This document shows positions 44,463 through 53,176 of a stretch of 63,928 bases of DNA, piece by piece. Below the pieces are notes generated by a model. It did not search any database, was not told the origin of the DNA, and was given only the letters and a program-made list of their open reading frames with translations. Source of the stretch: Bacillus cytotoxicus (GTDB lineage Bacteria; Bacillota; Bacilli; Bacillales; Bacillaceae_G); the NCBI RefSeq assembly GCF_023715645.1, contig NZ_JAMBOP010000027.1, forward strand, positions 1 to 63,928. The letters run 5' to 3'. How positions within the stretch are numbered: position 1 is the stretch's first letter; the number at the start of each line of letters is the position of its first letter. The position numbers and the translations under genes were made by a program.

Positions 44463-44609
44463 TTACGAAGCTGTTTGTTTGATCGTATAACGCTGTTCAA
44501 TACGTTGCTCAATTCTTTCCATCTCTTGTTTATCATTCAGTATCTGTTGTTTATTTTCCTGCACCAATTCTTTAAAAGACTTATTACCTAATTTACAATG
44601 TTTTTTCAC
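44463..44609 (-). CDS. FbpB-like small basic protein
   Basis: On the minus strand a 48-residue frame starts at GTG 44609 with AAGGAGG 10 bases upstream. The product has SFKELVQENKQQILNDKQEM then ERIEQRIEQRYTIKQTAS, which matches the FbpB family (Fur-regulated basic proteins; B. subtilis FbpB has the same length). FbpB works with the small RNA FsrA in the iron-sparing response. A weak TGAGAAT...ATACTCA inverted pair lies upstream, but I would not call it a Fur box. The gene is too short for common length cut-offs. Confidence 0.7.
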   Translation of the reverse strand: MKKHCKLGNKSFKELVQENKQQILNDKQEMERIEQRIEQRYTIKQTAS

Positions 44610-44813
44610 CTTAATCATTCCTCCTTATTTTCTATGAAATCAAGATTGAGAATGAACAATACTCACATAAAATTTTTCGCTTTTTGTAAAAACTTGTCTT
44701 TATTTGTCGAAAAATTCTACTTAATTAGATGATACTATAATTTTCTTGGTTTCAAAAGATAATTTTTTGAACATTTCGTGAAAACAATAAACCATGGTAA
44801 CAAAATTTATTTC

Positions 44814-44833
44814 GATTTAAAGTTTCACTTTAA
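44814..44833. repeat. Family C end fragment at the kinase stop codon
   Basis: TTTAAAGTTTCACTTTAAC is a family C end. The TAA stop of the kinase (44830-44832) lies inside it. Confidence 0.55.
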
Positions 44834-46086
44834 CAGCAAGGTATAATAATAGAAAAGCATGTTCCCTTTCCTTTTGTACTCTCTATTTCTATATCTCCAT
44901 TTAGCTCTCTAATAATGCTATACGCAATCATGGTGCCCAGCCCAGTTCCTTTTTCTTTTGTTGCATAAAATGGCGTGGCAATTCGCTTTATTTCTGTTTG
45001 GGACATTCCAACTCCCGAATCAACAATATCAATTACAAGATTGTCCTTAACTTTTTGCGTATGGATCTGTAATACTCCGCCATCTTTCATAGCTTCAATT
45101 CCGTTTTGTAAAATGTTAGTGAAACACTGTTTTAATTTTTCAGGATTCGCATTTATATACAAACACTCTGGAATATCTTTCTGTATTTCAACGTTATATG
45201 AAAATGCTAGCGGAGAAATCATATTTGTTACTTCCCGAAAAATACAATTTATATTCAGTGGTTTTTTTATTGTATTTCGTGGTTTTGTTAGAGATAAATA
45301 ATCATTGATAACCAATTGTACTTTTTCTAATTCCATCAACATAATTTTCAAGTATTCGTCTTGAGATGTTTTTGAAAGTCCATTTTCACGGAATAATTGA
45401 GTGAATCCATATACAGTCGTCAACGGATTATGAACTTCATGTGCAATCGATGCCGCTAATTCACTAGCTGTATAAAATTTTTCAGCTCTTTGAATTTTTT
45501 CTTTCATTTTAAACTCCTCAATCATTCCCTCTACTAAATAAATAGATAATAGCCCTGTGAAGGCGTTAACCACTACATAATTAATCAAAAACCCAATAAA
45601 AACAGCTTCAATTTTACCATCTATTTCGATTTGATTCATTAGTGCAGAGATAGAAAAAAAACTAGTACTAATCAAAAGTAATATTGTGTGGAACAATATT
45701 TTTTTTCTCCTAAAATAAATAGGGAGAAAATAACGTAATATTGTTGTAATCGTTGTAATGATAGTATATATAATAGCTGATGAAAAAAAGCCGTTTCCAC
45801 CTAAGTAAAATCGATACGCAATATATACAATACTTATACAAATGATGCTTCTTTTGTTTCCATATAGAAGCACTAAAATAATAGGAATAAAACGCAAATC
45901 ATAAATATACCCATCATGTAAATGAATAGGGAATGTCATACAAAAAACAATTGCAATCGATGAAAAAAATGAAATTAATAGCTGATTACGTGGGGCTTTT
46001 TCTGTCTTATCTAACCAAAATACTTGATAACTAAGGATACAAATTATAATAATAAATGCATTTAATAGTAGTGTAGAAATTCCCAT
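44830..46086 (-). CDS. KinB-like sporulation-type sensor histidine kinase
   Basis: This 418-residue membrane kinase has about six N-terminal transmembrane helices (5TMR-LYT-like, residues 4-190). A dimerisation/phosphoacceptor domain has His in ASIAHEVHNPLTTVYGF. The ATPase domain has N-box NILQNGIEAM, G1 DSGVGMS, F-box TPFYATKEKGTGLG. The layout is that of KinB, which feeds the Spo0A phosphorelay. It is not beside kapB here, so it could be another of the B. cereus group sporulation kinases. GGGAGG precedes the ATG. The stop codon lies in a family C end. Confidence 0.82.
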   Translation of the reverse strand: MGISTLLLNAFIIIICILSYQVFWLDKTEKAPRNQLLISFFSSIAIVFCMTFPIHLHDGYIYDLRFIPIILVLLYGNKRSIICISIVYIAYRFYLGGNGFFSSAIIYTIITTITTILRYFLPIYFRRKKILFHTILLLISTSFFSISALMNQIEIDGKIEAVFIGFLINYVVVNAFTGLLSIYLVEGMIEEFKMKEKIQRAEKFYTASELAASIAHEVHNPLTTVYGFTQLFRENGLSKTSQDEYLKIMLMELEKVQLVINDYLSLTKPRNTIKKPLNINCIFREVTNMISPLAFSYNVEIQKDIPECLYINANPEKLKQCFTNILQNGIEAMKDGGVLQIHTQKVKDNLVIDIVDSGVGMSQTEIKRIATPFYATKEKGTGLGTMIAYSIIRELNGDIEIESTKGKGTCFSIIIPCC

Positions 46087-46561
46087 ATTCTATGCCTCCC
46101 TAATTTTTTTTGTAAGGGGAATAATACACCCTCCCTTAAAAAAATGTTTTTAACTGTATATTACGTTATATGGTTTTTAAAACAATAGATATAAGTGCTT
46201 TTTATTGTTTATATTCATTCGGTGTAGAGACGTACAAGGAAGATGCAACGGGAAAAAGTCACGGAAAATATTTTTCGGAAAATTCTGTTATTTTCTTAAA
46301 AAAAACCCATCTTCTCTTCTATATGATTGTTTATCCTAACATGAAAATAAGCAAATAACAACCAAAAAACCCGAATTTCTACCTTTTCTGCAATTATTAC
46401 CTTTTCGTTCCAAGCAACATACCAACCCTCTTAACGAATGAAGTTTGTCATTCACTGTCAAAAAGGTTGGGATGATTAATCGTTATTTAATAAATACATT
46501 TCGCAGTTATCCACAAAAAATGCGAAACAAAAACTCGGCTATTCTGCGTCTTTCTTATTCA
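46087..46561. other. Intergenic region upstream of the kinase
   Basis: Mostly AT-rich. A TTGTTT-16-TAATAT pair on the minus strand (near 46140-46190) could be the kinase promoter. At 46498-46527 TTTCGCA and TGCGAAA flank a perfect DnaA-box nonamer TTATCCACA. No gene is evident. Confidence 0.4.
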
Positions 46562-46713
46562 CTATATATGCTTTTCGATTTTCTCTTTCAGCCTACGCTC
46601 AGCTTTTTCTAAAACCTTTCGCTCTCTAGTGGACAATTGATCCATCTGTTTCTTTTTTAACGCCGTAAATTCTGAAACGACAATTTCTCCTAAATGTCTT
46701 GCCAAATTTACTT
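46562..46713 (-). pseudogene. Charged gene fragment of unknown origin
   Basis: On the minus strand an open frame gives VNLARHLGEIVVSEFTALKK, then KQMDQLSTRERKVLEKAERR, LKEKIEKHI and a stop. It is a charged helical C-terminus. The frame begins inside a perfect palindrome (46699-46731) and has no good start, so it looks like a truncated gene. I do not recognise the family. Confidence 0.4.
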
Positions 46714-46731
46714 TACAAGTAAATTTGGCAA
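46699..46731. repeat. Perfect 15-bp inverted repeat
   Basis: TTGCCAAATTTACTT and AAGTAAATTTGGCAA are perfect arms around TAC. The right arm is followed by AAAA. It could be an operator, a terminator or the join point that truncated the neighbouring fragment. Confidence 0.6.
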
Positions 46732-46808
46732 AAAACTCAAAATATTCAAGAAAAAATCTAGATTCTATCTAATAAACCCCATATAATAATGAATAGGAGG
46801 GGATAAAA

Positions 46809-46922
46809 ATGCTAGATCAAATTGCTTGGGGAACACCAGCCAGCTTATTATGCTTAGGATTTTTCTTTGCGGGATTGGGAATCTTCTTAAGATGTATTAC
46901 ATCGTATACGAAAAATAATTGA
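46809..46922 (+). CDS. 37-residue membrane microprotein
   Basis: A strong AGGAGGGG site lies 5-6 bases before ATG 46809. The product (start MLDQIAWGTPAS) has one hydrophobic segment LLCLGFFFAGLGIFL, then RCITSYTKNN. The positive-inside tail and ideal ribosome site support a real single-pass microprotein. No family is recognised. A CCATATAATAATG stretch about 30 bases upstream offers a TATAAT -10 box. Confidence 0.55.
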   Translation: MLDQIAWGTPASLLCLGFFFAGLGIFLRCITSYTKNN

Positions 46923-47016
46923 ACTAGCCCCACCTAAAATCCTAACAGATTGAGGAAGGGGATCCCCAAAAAGGGACAACGCAGACAAAATGCTTCGCAG
47001 ACATACTCATTCAACA

Positions 47017-47159
47017 GAGGCCACTGAAAAAATCCCTTAAAAGAGAAAAAGAAGATAACCACCTACTATATATAGGGGATTATCTTCTTTTTGATGGATG
47101 AATGTATATTGATAAAAATTCTGTCACTTACTCAAAGTAGACTGTTTTTCAGTGCCCTC
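47017..47159 (+). mobile_element. Second MITE type (143 bp)
   Basis: Ends GAGGCCACTGAAAAA (47017-47031) and TTTTTCAGTGCCCTC (47145-47159) are inverted with one mismatch in 15. The perfect 8-bp duplication ATTCAACA is at 47009-47016 and 47160-47167. The inside has an AAAGAAGATAA/TTATCTTCTTT hairpin and no reading frame. It is unrelated to the A-MITE. Confidence 0.82.
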
Positions 47160-47215
47160 ATTCAACAAGGTATGGTTTTTCTGCTTTCAAATCTAGACTA
47201 ACGAAATGAAAAAAC

Positions 47216-47569
47216 TTAACATTCCTCAGGCTTACCAGCATTCGTTGCTGTACGGAAAGATGAGCCGCAGCCGCATGATGCAATTGCATTTGGATTGTCG
47301 ATTGTAAATCCACCGCCAAGCATCGATTGCTTATAATCGACTTTTACTCCTTTTACAATTGAAGCACTTTCTTTATCAATAACAAATTCAACACCGAAAA
47401 ACTCCAGTACTGTGTCGTCTTCATTTGGTTCTCTTTCAAATCCTAAGCCGTAAGAAAGACCACTACATCCACCGCCGTGTACAGCAAGGCGAACGTATCT
47501 TTCTCCTTCTTCAGCATCTTTTAACATATCTTTAATTTGATATGCTGCTTGTTCTGTTACAGTAATCAT
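47216..47569 (-). CDS. sufA: HesB/IscA-type Fe-S carrier (SufA/YutM-like)
   Basis: This 117-residue A-type carrier has the three conserved cysteines: Cys35 in HGGGCSG and Cys99/Cys101 in ASCGCGSSF. It accepts Fe-S clusters or iron from the SUF system and hands them to apoproteins. The start is ATG 47569, with AAGGTGG upstream; the longer frame to 47608 has no site. It lies immediately downstream of dapF, as yutM does in B. subtilis. Confidence 0.92.
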   Translation of the reverse strand: MITVTEQAAYQIKDMLKDAEEGERYVRLAVHGGGCSGLSYGLGFEREPNEDDTVLEFFGVEFVIDKESASIVKGVKVDYKQSMLGGGFTIDNPNAIASCGCGSSFRTATNAGKPEEC

Positions 47570-47610
47570 AGAATCCACCTTCCTTTCTTCTCTCGTTCTA
47601 TTATACATCT

Positions 47611-48477
47611 TTACTCTTCAATCTTATAATAATATACACCGCTACATGTGACTTCTGCTGGACCGGTCATGATAACTGTTCCTTCTTCTGTCCATGTAAT
47701 CATTAAATCTCCACCGGCTAAATGAACCGTGATTTCTTGGCTTCGCTTCAGCTTTCCATTTAAGACTGCGGCTACAACAGCAGCACATGCTCCTGTTCCA
47801 CATGCTTGTGTAATGCCAGAACCGCGTTCCCATACACGAAAATGCATTTCACGATCATTCAATACCTCAATAAATTCAACATTTACGCTTTCTGGAAACA
47901 TCTCATGTGTTTCTAATACAGGCCCTAATGTTGTAAGCGGTGCTTCTTCAATATCCTCTACAAAAATAACAGCATGCGGATTTCCCATTGAGACAGCTGT
48001 AAATGTGTAGCGGTGGTTTTTATAAAGGAAATCTTCACGAATAAATGGCGTTTCTCCTTCACCTAACATCGGTAAATCAACGCGTTTCAACCTAGGTATC
48101 CCCATATCAATTGTAGCCGAAGTTACAATTCCACCTTCAGCTTTTACTTCTGCTGTAACGATTCCTGCTAACGTTTCAATTGTGAAAACAGTCTCTTCTA
48201 CTAGTTTATGCTCGTATGCGTACTTTGCAACGCAGCGCAATCCATTCCCGCAACTTTTTCCTTCTGAACCGTCTTTATTAAAAATGCGCATCTTCACAGG
48301 AGCAACGTCAGATGGACAAATTAAAATCATTCCGTCAGAACCAATTCCAGTATTCACATCCGATACTTTTTCCGCAACTTTTGCGAGATGCTCTTCTGCA
48401 ATTTGTTCCTCAAACATATTTACATAAATGTAGTTATTCCCAAGTCCGTGCATTTTTGTGAAAGAAAATTGTGCCAT
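47611..48477 (-). CDS. dapF: Diaminopimelate epimerase
   Basis: This 288-residue cytosolic enzyme converts LL- to meso-diaminopimelate for lysine and peptidoglycan synthesis. The two catalytic cysteines are visible in [10 protein letters not shown] and QACGTGACA, each in one half of the pseudo-symmetric fold. The N-terminal [14 protein letters not shown] is typical. The sufA-like gene begins 41 bases after its stop, so the two may be co-transcribed. Confidence 0.96.
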   Translation of the reverse strand: MAQFSFTKMHGLGNNYIYVNMFEEQIAEEHLAKVAEKVSDVNTGIGSDGMILICPSDVAPVKMRIFNKDGSEGKSCGNGLRCVAKYAYEHKLVEETVFTIETLAGIVTAEVKAEGGIVTSATIDMGIPRLKRVDLPMLGEGETPFIREDFLYKNHRYTFTAVSMGNPHAVIFVEDIEEAPLTTLGPVLETHEMFPESVNVEFIEVLNDREMHFRVWERGSGITQACGTGACAAVVAAVLNGKLKRSQEITVHLAGGDLMITWTEEGTVIMTGPAEVTCSGVYYYKIEE

Positions 48478-48614
48478 TGTTTTTCACTCCAAAATTTTTG
48501 ATTGTTATAAGTATAAAATGAGCGCTTTTTGAAAACAATAAGAATGTCCCCCGTTTCTCATATTCAACGACAGTTTTGGTGTAACAATGTCGTGCTTACA
48601 CATATAGTGTAAGC

Positions 48615-48645
48615 AAAAAGCCCTTCAATATAGGGCTTTTTTTCA
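48615..48645 (-). terminator. Terminator after yuzB
   Basis: AAAAAGCCCT and AGGGCTTTTT pair around a 7-base loop, with T tracts on both strands. Confidence 0.88.
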
Positions 48646-48685
48646 TATCTACCCACTAAAAAAGACGCTGCCGCTCTGCAACGCC

Positions 48686-48925
48686 CTAAAACATCGGATT
48701 TTCATCCAAATAATCATATATATTTTTCACAAGTTCATCTGGTGTTTCCCCTTTTACAACTTCACCATTTACAAGTGCATACGGCCCTTCAAAACAAACG
48801 CCGCAATATCCAAGACACCCATACTCAATCACATCTAAATTTAGATCTTTCTCCAATTGTTCACGTGCCTTTTGTGCACCGTTCGCAAGGTTGCCAACAC
48901 AAAACTCAATTAACGGTTTAATCAA
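48686..48925 (-). CDS. yuzB: YuzB family protein (DUF1450)
   Basis: This 79-residue protein has a thioredoxin-like ferredoxin pattern: [15 protein letters not shown], then [26 protein letters not shown] with cysteines at spacing C-x3-C-x2-C, and [10 protein letters not shown]. YuzB proteins are uncharacterised, but the cysteine pattern suggests a cluster or redox role. It is divergent from yutJ, exactly as in B. subtilis. Confidence 0.88.
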   Translation of the reverse strand: MIKPLIEFCVGNLANGAQKAREQLEKDLNLDVIEYGCLGYCGVCFEGPYALVNGEVVKGETPDELVKNIYDYLDENPMF

Positions 48926-49040
48926 CCTTAATCCCTCCTGTATCTATTTCAAAGCTTGTCTTATAACAGTAAGCCTAAGATGTTTGTCTAAAATTGCTTT
49001 CATTTTCTTATTATTGTACAACAGAGTACGTATTCTCGCA

Positions 49041-49069
49041 TTGTTATTTGCTTCAAAATTCGATATAAT
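49041..49069 (+). promoter_or_regulatory. Sigma-A promoter for yutJ
   Basis: TTGTTA (49041-49046) and TATAAT (49064-49069) are 17 bases apart, 85 bases before the yutJ start. Confidence 0.7.
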
Positions 49070-49153
49070 TTGTACGAGTGAAGTCAAAATATTTTTGTAA
49101 TATAAAATTTTCTATGATTAGGGGATATTTCAACAGAAAAGGGGTAATCCATC

Positions 49154-50224
49154 ATGAAGCACCTCGTAATACTTGGTGGCGGCTACGGTGGAATGAGAGT
49201 TTTACAACGTCTTCTTCCGAGCAACCAACTTCCAGATGATGTTCAAGTAACATTAATCGACAAAGTACCGTATCACTGTTTTAAAACAGAATACTACGCA
49301 TTAGTGGCAGGAACGATTTCTGAAACACATATTCGTATTCCATTCCCAGAGCATCCACGACTAAACATTCAATATGGTATGATAACCAACGTTGATTTAG
49401 AAAACAAAGCTGTTCATCTTGAGGACGGTGAAGTTGTCAATTATGATGACTTAATTATTGGACTTGGTTGTGAAGATAACTATCACAACGTTCCAGGAGC
49501 GAAGGAAAATACATATAGCCTTCAATCCATTGAGCAAGTTCGTCAAACATATCAACAACTAAATGGTTTAGAACCACATGCAACAGTTGCTGTTGTAGGA
49601 GCTGGACTAAGCGGCGTTGAAGTCGCAAGTGAGCTTCGCGAAAGTCGTCCAGACTTAAATATTTATTTATTTGACCGGAAAGATCGCATTCTTTTCCCGT
49701 TTCCAGAGAAATTAAGTAGATACGTAGAAGAGTGGTTTTTAAAGCACAATGTTACAATCATTCGCAATTCGAACATTACAAAAGTAGAACCAAATATTGT
49801 GTATAACCACGATGAACCACTTGAATGTGACGCAATTGTATGGACAGCTGGCATTCAAGCAAGTGAAGTCGTTCGTAATCTACCCACCCAGCATGATAAT
49901 AGCGGCCGGGTTGTATTAACAAAATATCATAATATTCCAGATTACGAGAATGTGTATGTGCTAGGTGACTGCGCTGCACTGCCACACGCTCCATCTGCAC
50001 AACTTGCAGAAGGTCAAGGTGAACAAATTGTCCAAATATTATTGAAACGTTGGAACAATGAAGCATTACCAGACGAACTACCTGTTATTAAACTAAAAGG
50101 TGTTCTCGGTTCACTCGGGAAAAAACACGGCTTCGGTTTGCTCGCAAATCAGCCATTGATGGGCCGCGTACCTCGCCTTTTAAAATCAGGTATTCTTTGG
50201 ATGTATAAACATCATAATGGTTAA
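49154..50224 (+). CDS. yutJ: NADH dehydrogenase-like flavoprotein YutJ
   Basis: This 356-residue protein belongs to the type II NADH dehydrogenase family. FAD motif LVILGGGYGGMRVLQRL, NAD motif VAVVGAGLSGVEVASEL, and FAD segment NVYVLGDCAALP are clear. It is shorter than YumB and has a weaker C-terminal membrane stretch (LLKSGILWMYKHH). It may reduce menaquinone or another acceptor. AAAAGGGG precedes the ATG. A strong hairpin follows at 50227-50260. Confidence 0.9.
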   Translation: MKHLVILGGGYGGMRVLQRLLPSNQLPDDVQVTLIDKVPYHCFKTEYYALVAGTISETHIRIPFPEHPRLNIQYGMITNVDLENKAVHLEDGEVVNYDDLIIGLGCEDNYHNVPGAKENTYSLQSIEQVRQTYQQLNGLEPHATVAVVGAGLSGVEVASELRESRPDLNIYLFDRKDRILFPFPEKLSRYVEEWFLKHNVTIIRNSNITKVEPNIVYNHDEPLECDAIVWTAGIQASEVVRNLPTQHDNSGRVVLTKYHNIPDYENVYVLGDCAALPHAPSAQLAEGQGEQIVQILLKRWNNEALPDELPVIKLKGVLGSLGKKHGFGLLANQPLMGRVPRLLKSGILWMYKHHNG

Positions 50225-50226
50225 CG

Positions 50227-50260
50227 AAGACAAGAGCCCTATGCGGCTCTTGTCTTTTCT
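50227..50260 (+). terminator. Terminator after yutJ
   Basis: AGACAAGAGCC and GGCTCTTGTCT form a perfect 11-pair stem, followed by TTTCT. Confidence 0.88.
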
Positions 50261-50449
50261 ATAATAAGAATCGTTATTCCTATCCTTCAAGAAAGGCGCT
50301 CCTTACCTAAAAACGTTCAAATAACATTCCTCCTATCATCAATGCATACTTAACGCAACAGCAATTCTATTCAACAATATATAGAAAAATATTATTGAAT
50401 TTGAATATATATCTATATAGAATTAAAAGGGTAACTCATCTAAATTAAG

Positions 50450-50622
50450 GAACTTATATAAATCCATTTTAATTTTCCCACACATAAATCATAGCTATGC
50501 AGAATACAACATGACTTGCACTCGCATGTGGCAGGAAAAGACCTTGACCGCTTCTAGACATGACCAGATGCTCTTATCCTCCCTAAAAAGAAAGAGATTT
50601 TTTAACTTGGATATATATAGAT
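50450..50622 (+). repeat. Family A stand-alone repeat, copy 10
   Basis: ACTTATATAAATCCATTTTAA at the left and ACTTGGATATATATAG at the right are the AT-rich ends. The core is CGCATGTGGCAGGAAAAGACC, TTGACCGCTTCTAGACATGACCAG, ATGCTCTTATCC. The rest of the gap from yutJ to hemAT is AT-rich without other features. Confidence 0.78.
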
Positions 50623-50683
50623 AACTTAAAACTACTCACCGATAGATCTTTACAAAAAAAAATTACCTTAGGAGGTACATCTT

Positions 50684-51982
50684 ATGACTATACTTTGGCG
50701 CTCTAAAAAAGAAACAAAGTCATGGCTTAAACAAGCTGAACGATTGCACATAGAAATCAATGTGAATAATCCTGATATTTTATCAAAAGTCCAAATGATC
50801 CGTTTAAACAAATCCGATTTGCAAATGATAAAATGTATTCAGCCCCTTATCGAACAAAATATAGAAAGGCTTGTCGATGATTTTTATAATAGTATTATAG
50901 AAATAAATGAATTGAGAGAGATTATTCAAAAACATAGCAGTGTAGACAGATTGAGAAACACATTAAAGGTCCATTTAGTTGAACTGTTTAATGGCAAAAT
51001 TGATAATCACTTCCTAGAAAAACGACTGAGAGTCGCAAAAGTCCACTATCACATTGGTCTAAAGCCAGCCTGGTATATGGGAGCTTTTCAAAACTTACAA
51101 AATTCACTTATTAATATAATCTCAAATACAATAAGTACAAAAGAAGAAGTAACAACTTTTATAACAGCCATCACTAAAATATTAAGTTTGGAGCAACAAA
51201 TCGTTTTAGAAGCATATGAAGATGAAAATCTAAAACAAAGAAATAAACAATATGAAAATGCCAAAACTGAAATAAAAGGGAAAATTTTAAAAACAAGTTT
51301 AGAATTAGTTTCTCTTGCTGAAGAGACAAACACATCTGTAGAAAGATTAATTGAAAATAGTAATACAGTAAATCAAATGGTGATTAAGAGTAATGAAGAC
51401 TCTACAATGGCTCAAGCGTTTACAAAAGAGGGGCAACAGAAAATTAATGAACTAGTACAAAATATACAAGGCATTTCCACAAATATTGAAAATATGAATC
51501 ATTCTGTGACGAAGTTATCTGAAGCTTCCTCTCAAATTACCACCGTTGTAAAAATCGTACAAAACATTGCAGATCAGACCAATTTATTAGCTTTGAACTC
51601 AGCTATTGAAGCAGCAAGAGCCGGGGAACACGGTAAAGGATTTTCGATAGTGTCAGAGGAAGTTAGAAAGCTTGCAGAAGAAACAAAGAATTCAGTTGGA
51701 AAAATTCAAAATTTAATCCATTCCTCCAATGAGTATACACACCATGTAATAGAGACGCTGAAACAAGTAAATAAAACAGTCCTTATAGGAAACGAAACGT
51801 CTTCTCAAGCCAATGAGTCATTCACAAAAATTTCCGAATCCATTTACGAGAATGTCCAAAAAATTAACCTTGCTAAAGATCAAATGGATGATTTAGTAGT
51901 AGCTATTAAGGAAATAGGTACGGCTACTTCTGGTGTGACAGAAGCAGCAGAACATCTAAACGAAACCGCTGACTTAGCATAA
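50684..51982 (+). CDS. hemAT: Heme-based aerotactic transducer HemAT
   Basis: This 432-residue soluble protein has an N-terminal globin-coupled sensor domain (to about residue 180) and a C-terminal methyl-accepting chemotaxis signalling domain. The hairpin tip is [24 protein letters not shown] with EEVRKLAEE. The proximal heme ligand is His123 in [18 protein letters not shown], the same number as in B. subtilis HemAT, and the length is identical. It senses oxygen and signals to CheA. AGGAGG precedes the ATG. The TAA stop overlaps a family C element. Confidence 0.93.
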   Translation: MTILWRSKKETKSWLKQAERLHIEINVNNPDILSKVQMIRLNKSDLQMIKCIQPLIEQNIERLVDDFYNSIIEINELREIIQKHSSVDRLRNTLKVHLVELFNGKIDNHFLEKRLRVAKVHYHIGLKPAWYMGAFQNLQNSLINIISNTISTKEEVTTFITAITKILSLEQQIVLEAYEDENLKQRNKQYENAKTEIKGKILKTSLELVSLAEETNTSVERLIENSNTVNQMVIKSNEDSTMAQAFTKEGQQKINELVQNIQGISTNIENMNHSVTKLSEASSQITTVVKIVQNIADQTNLLALNSAIEAARAGEHGKGFSIVSEEVRKLAEETKNSVGKIQNLIHSSNEYTHHVIETLKQVNKTVLIGNETSSQANESFTKISESIYENVQKINLAKDQMDDLVVAIKEIGTATSGVTEAAEHLNETADLA

Positions 51983-52055
51983 AGTGAATTTTCCATCAGT
52001 AGAAGGAACACATCTTCTACCGATGGAACCACCTAATCAATTGCGCTTTTTCTAG
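51979..52055. repeat. Family C variant at the hemAT stop codon
   Basis: CATAAAGTGAATTTTCCATCAGTAGAAG with CTTCTACCGATGG forms a hairpin, followed by CACCTAATCAATTGCGC. It is a diverged family C copy. The hemAT stop codon TAA is part of its ATAAA end, and the hairpin may end hemAT transcripts. Confidence 0.6.
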
Positions 52056-52099
52056 ATTCTTAAAGAAAAGATACCCACCCGATCATATAAAATTAAAAT

Positions 52100-52368
52100 G
52101 TAACTACTCAGCTATACCTTTTAAAAATTTAGAAAAGGGTATGATTCTAGTGAAGATGTGTCTCTCTAGTACTTATAAATTCATTTTTCCGCATATAGAT
52201 TGCTGTCATGCAAACAGGGCAGGGGCCTGCACTTATTGTCTACGTTTGTTTTCAAACCTTGCACGTGGCAGGAAAAGGCACTGACCGCTCCTATGCATCG
52301 CCGGTCCCTCTCGCACATTTAAAAAAATGCTTTTCTGCCCTTTTTTCATAAAGTAACTGAGTAGTTAC
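52100..52368 (+). mobile_element. A-MITE copy 4, long form (269 bp)
   Basis: Ends are GTAACTACTCAGCT and AACTGAGTAGTTAC (small changes). The perfect duplication ATTAAAAT is at 52092-52099 and 52369-52376. Compared with the 228-bp copies it has about 40 extra bases near the left end (AAAAGGGTATGATTCTAGTG and following), also found in copy 5. Confidence 0.9.
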
Positions 52369-52387
52369 ATTAAAATTATCATTCTTT

Positions 52388-53176
52388 TCACGGCGTATAA
52401 CTTTTTACTTCATTCCATTTCCGCTCACATTGTTTGATGCCAAACAACAAATACTGCTTCGTCATCTCAGCACGTCTCCATCTTGATAACGACAGTTTCA
52501 TTCCTTCCTTTTGACGCACCCGGTACACATCTTGCAGAAGCGGCTCCCACTCTTTACAGCATTTCATCATATATTGCAGTCCTTCATCTTTAGAAACAAT
52601 CCGCCCCATTGTCACAACTGCAAACTCTACCCATTCTGTAGATAGAAATAAATAGGGACGCTTTACTTTCTCACTCCAATAATGTTCCACATTGTATTTC
52701 ATTGTGCTTACAACATCATCCCACACTATTACATAGGGCAGTTCGCCTGCCTTTTGCCCCCAAAGCGTAATACCATAATTTTTTATCGTCCACCACGTCA
52801 CAGCATTAATGTCCCAATGCCCTTCATTTAGTTTTCCCTCAGAACAGTATAAGTACGGTGACATCTCATTATTTTGCTTTCCAACATCACGAAGCGGAAC
52901 ATACATCCCGTCCATTCGTTTACCGAGGTCATGTGCACGAAGACTCTTATGTAATTCACGAATTTTCACTTTCTCTGCTTCACTGACTTGTTCTTTCATA
53001 ACCGTTACAAAGTCAATATCACTCGTTTCCGGATGAAATGCAGCTAATGCTAATGAACCATATACATACACACCAACTAACTTTTCATTCGAAATCGTTT
53101 CCTGCAGTTCCTTCACATATTGATCTAAGAAGAACTTCACTTCTTCTGGTATAGAATGCTCCGTTACGATACCCAT
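52388..53176 (-). CDS. Aminoglycoside-type nucleotidyltransferase (DUF4111)
   Basis: This 262-residue protein has the polymerase-beta-like nucleotidyltransferase motif VYVYGSLALAAFHPETSDIDFVTV, with the metal-binding Asp pair. An AadA-like helical C-terminal domain follows (WWTIKNYGITLWGQKAGEL). Relatives adenylylate streptomycin or spectinomycin, but many family members have no proven substrate. The start overlaps the DUF5316 gene by 13 bases, so translation is coupled. A leader hairpin lies upstream of the pair. Confidence 0.82.
   Translation of the reverse strand: MGIVTEHSIPEEVKFFLDQYVKELQETISNEKLVGVYVYGSLALAAFHPETSDIDFVTVMKEQVSEAEKVKIRELHKSLRAHDLGKRMDGMYVPLRDVGKQNNEMSPYLYCSEGKLNEGHWDINAVTWWTIKNYGITLWGQKAGELPYVIVWDDVVSTMKYNVEHYWSEKVKRPYLFLSTEWVEFAVVTMGRIVSKDEGLQYMMKCCKEWEPLLQDVYRVRQKEGMKLSLSRWRRAEMTKQYLLFGIKQCERKWNEVKSYTP

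Noticed and set aside
44655-44680. Possible Fur box before the FbpB-like gene
   Set aside because: TGAGAAT...ATACTCA has the wrong spacing for the 7-1-7 pattern; not convincing without alignment.
46507-46515. Perfect DnaA boxes TTATCCACA here and at 61680
   Set aside because: Two isolated nonamers in 64 kb are close to chance; there is no cluster, dnaA gene or AT-rich unwinding region.
52388-53176. Calling the nucleotidyltransferase a streptomycin/spectinomycin resistance gene
   Set aside because: The fold and motif fit, but substrate cannot be inferred from sequence alone.
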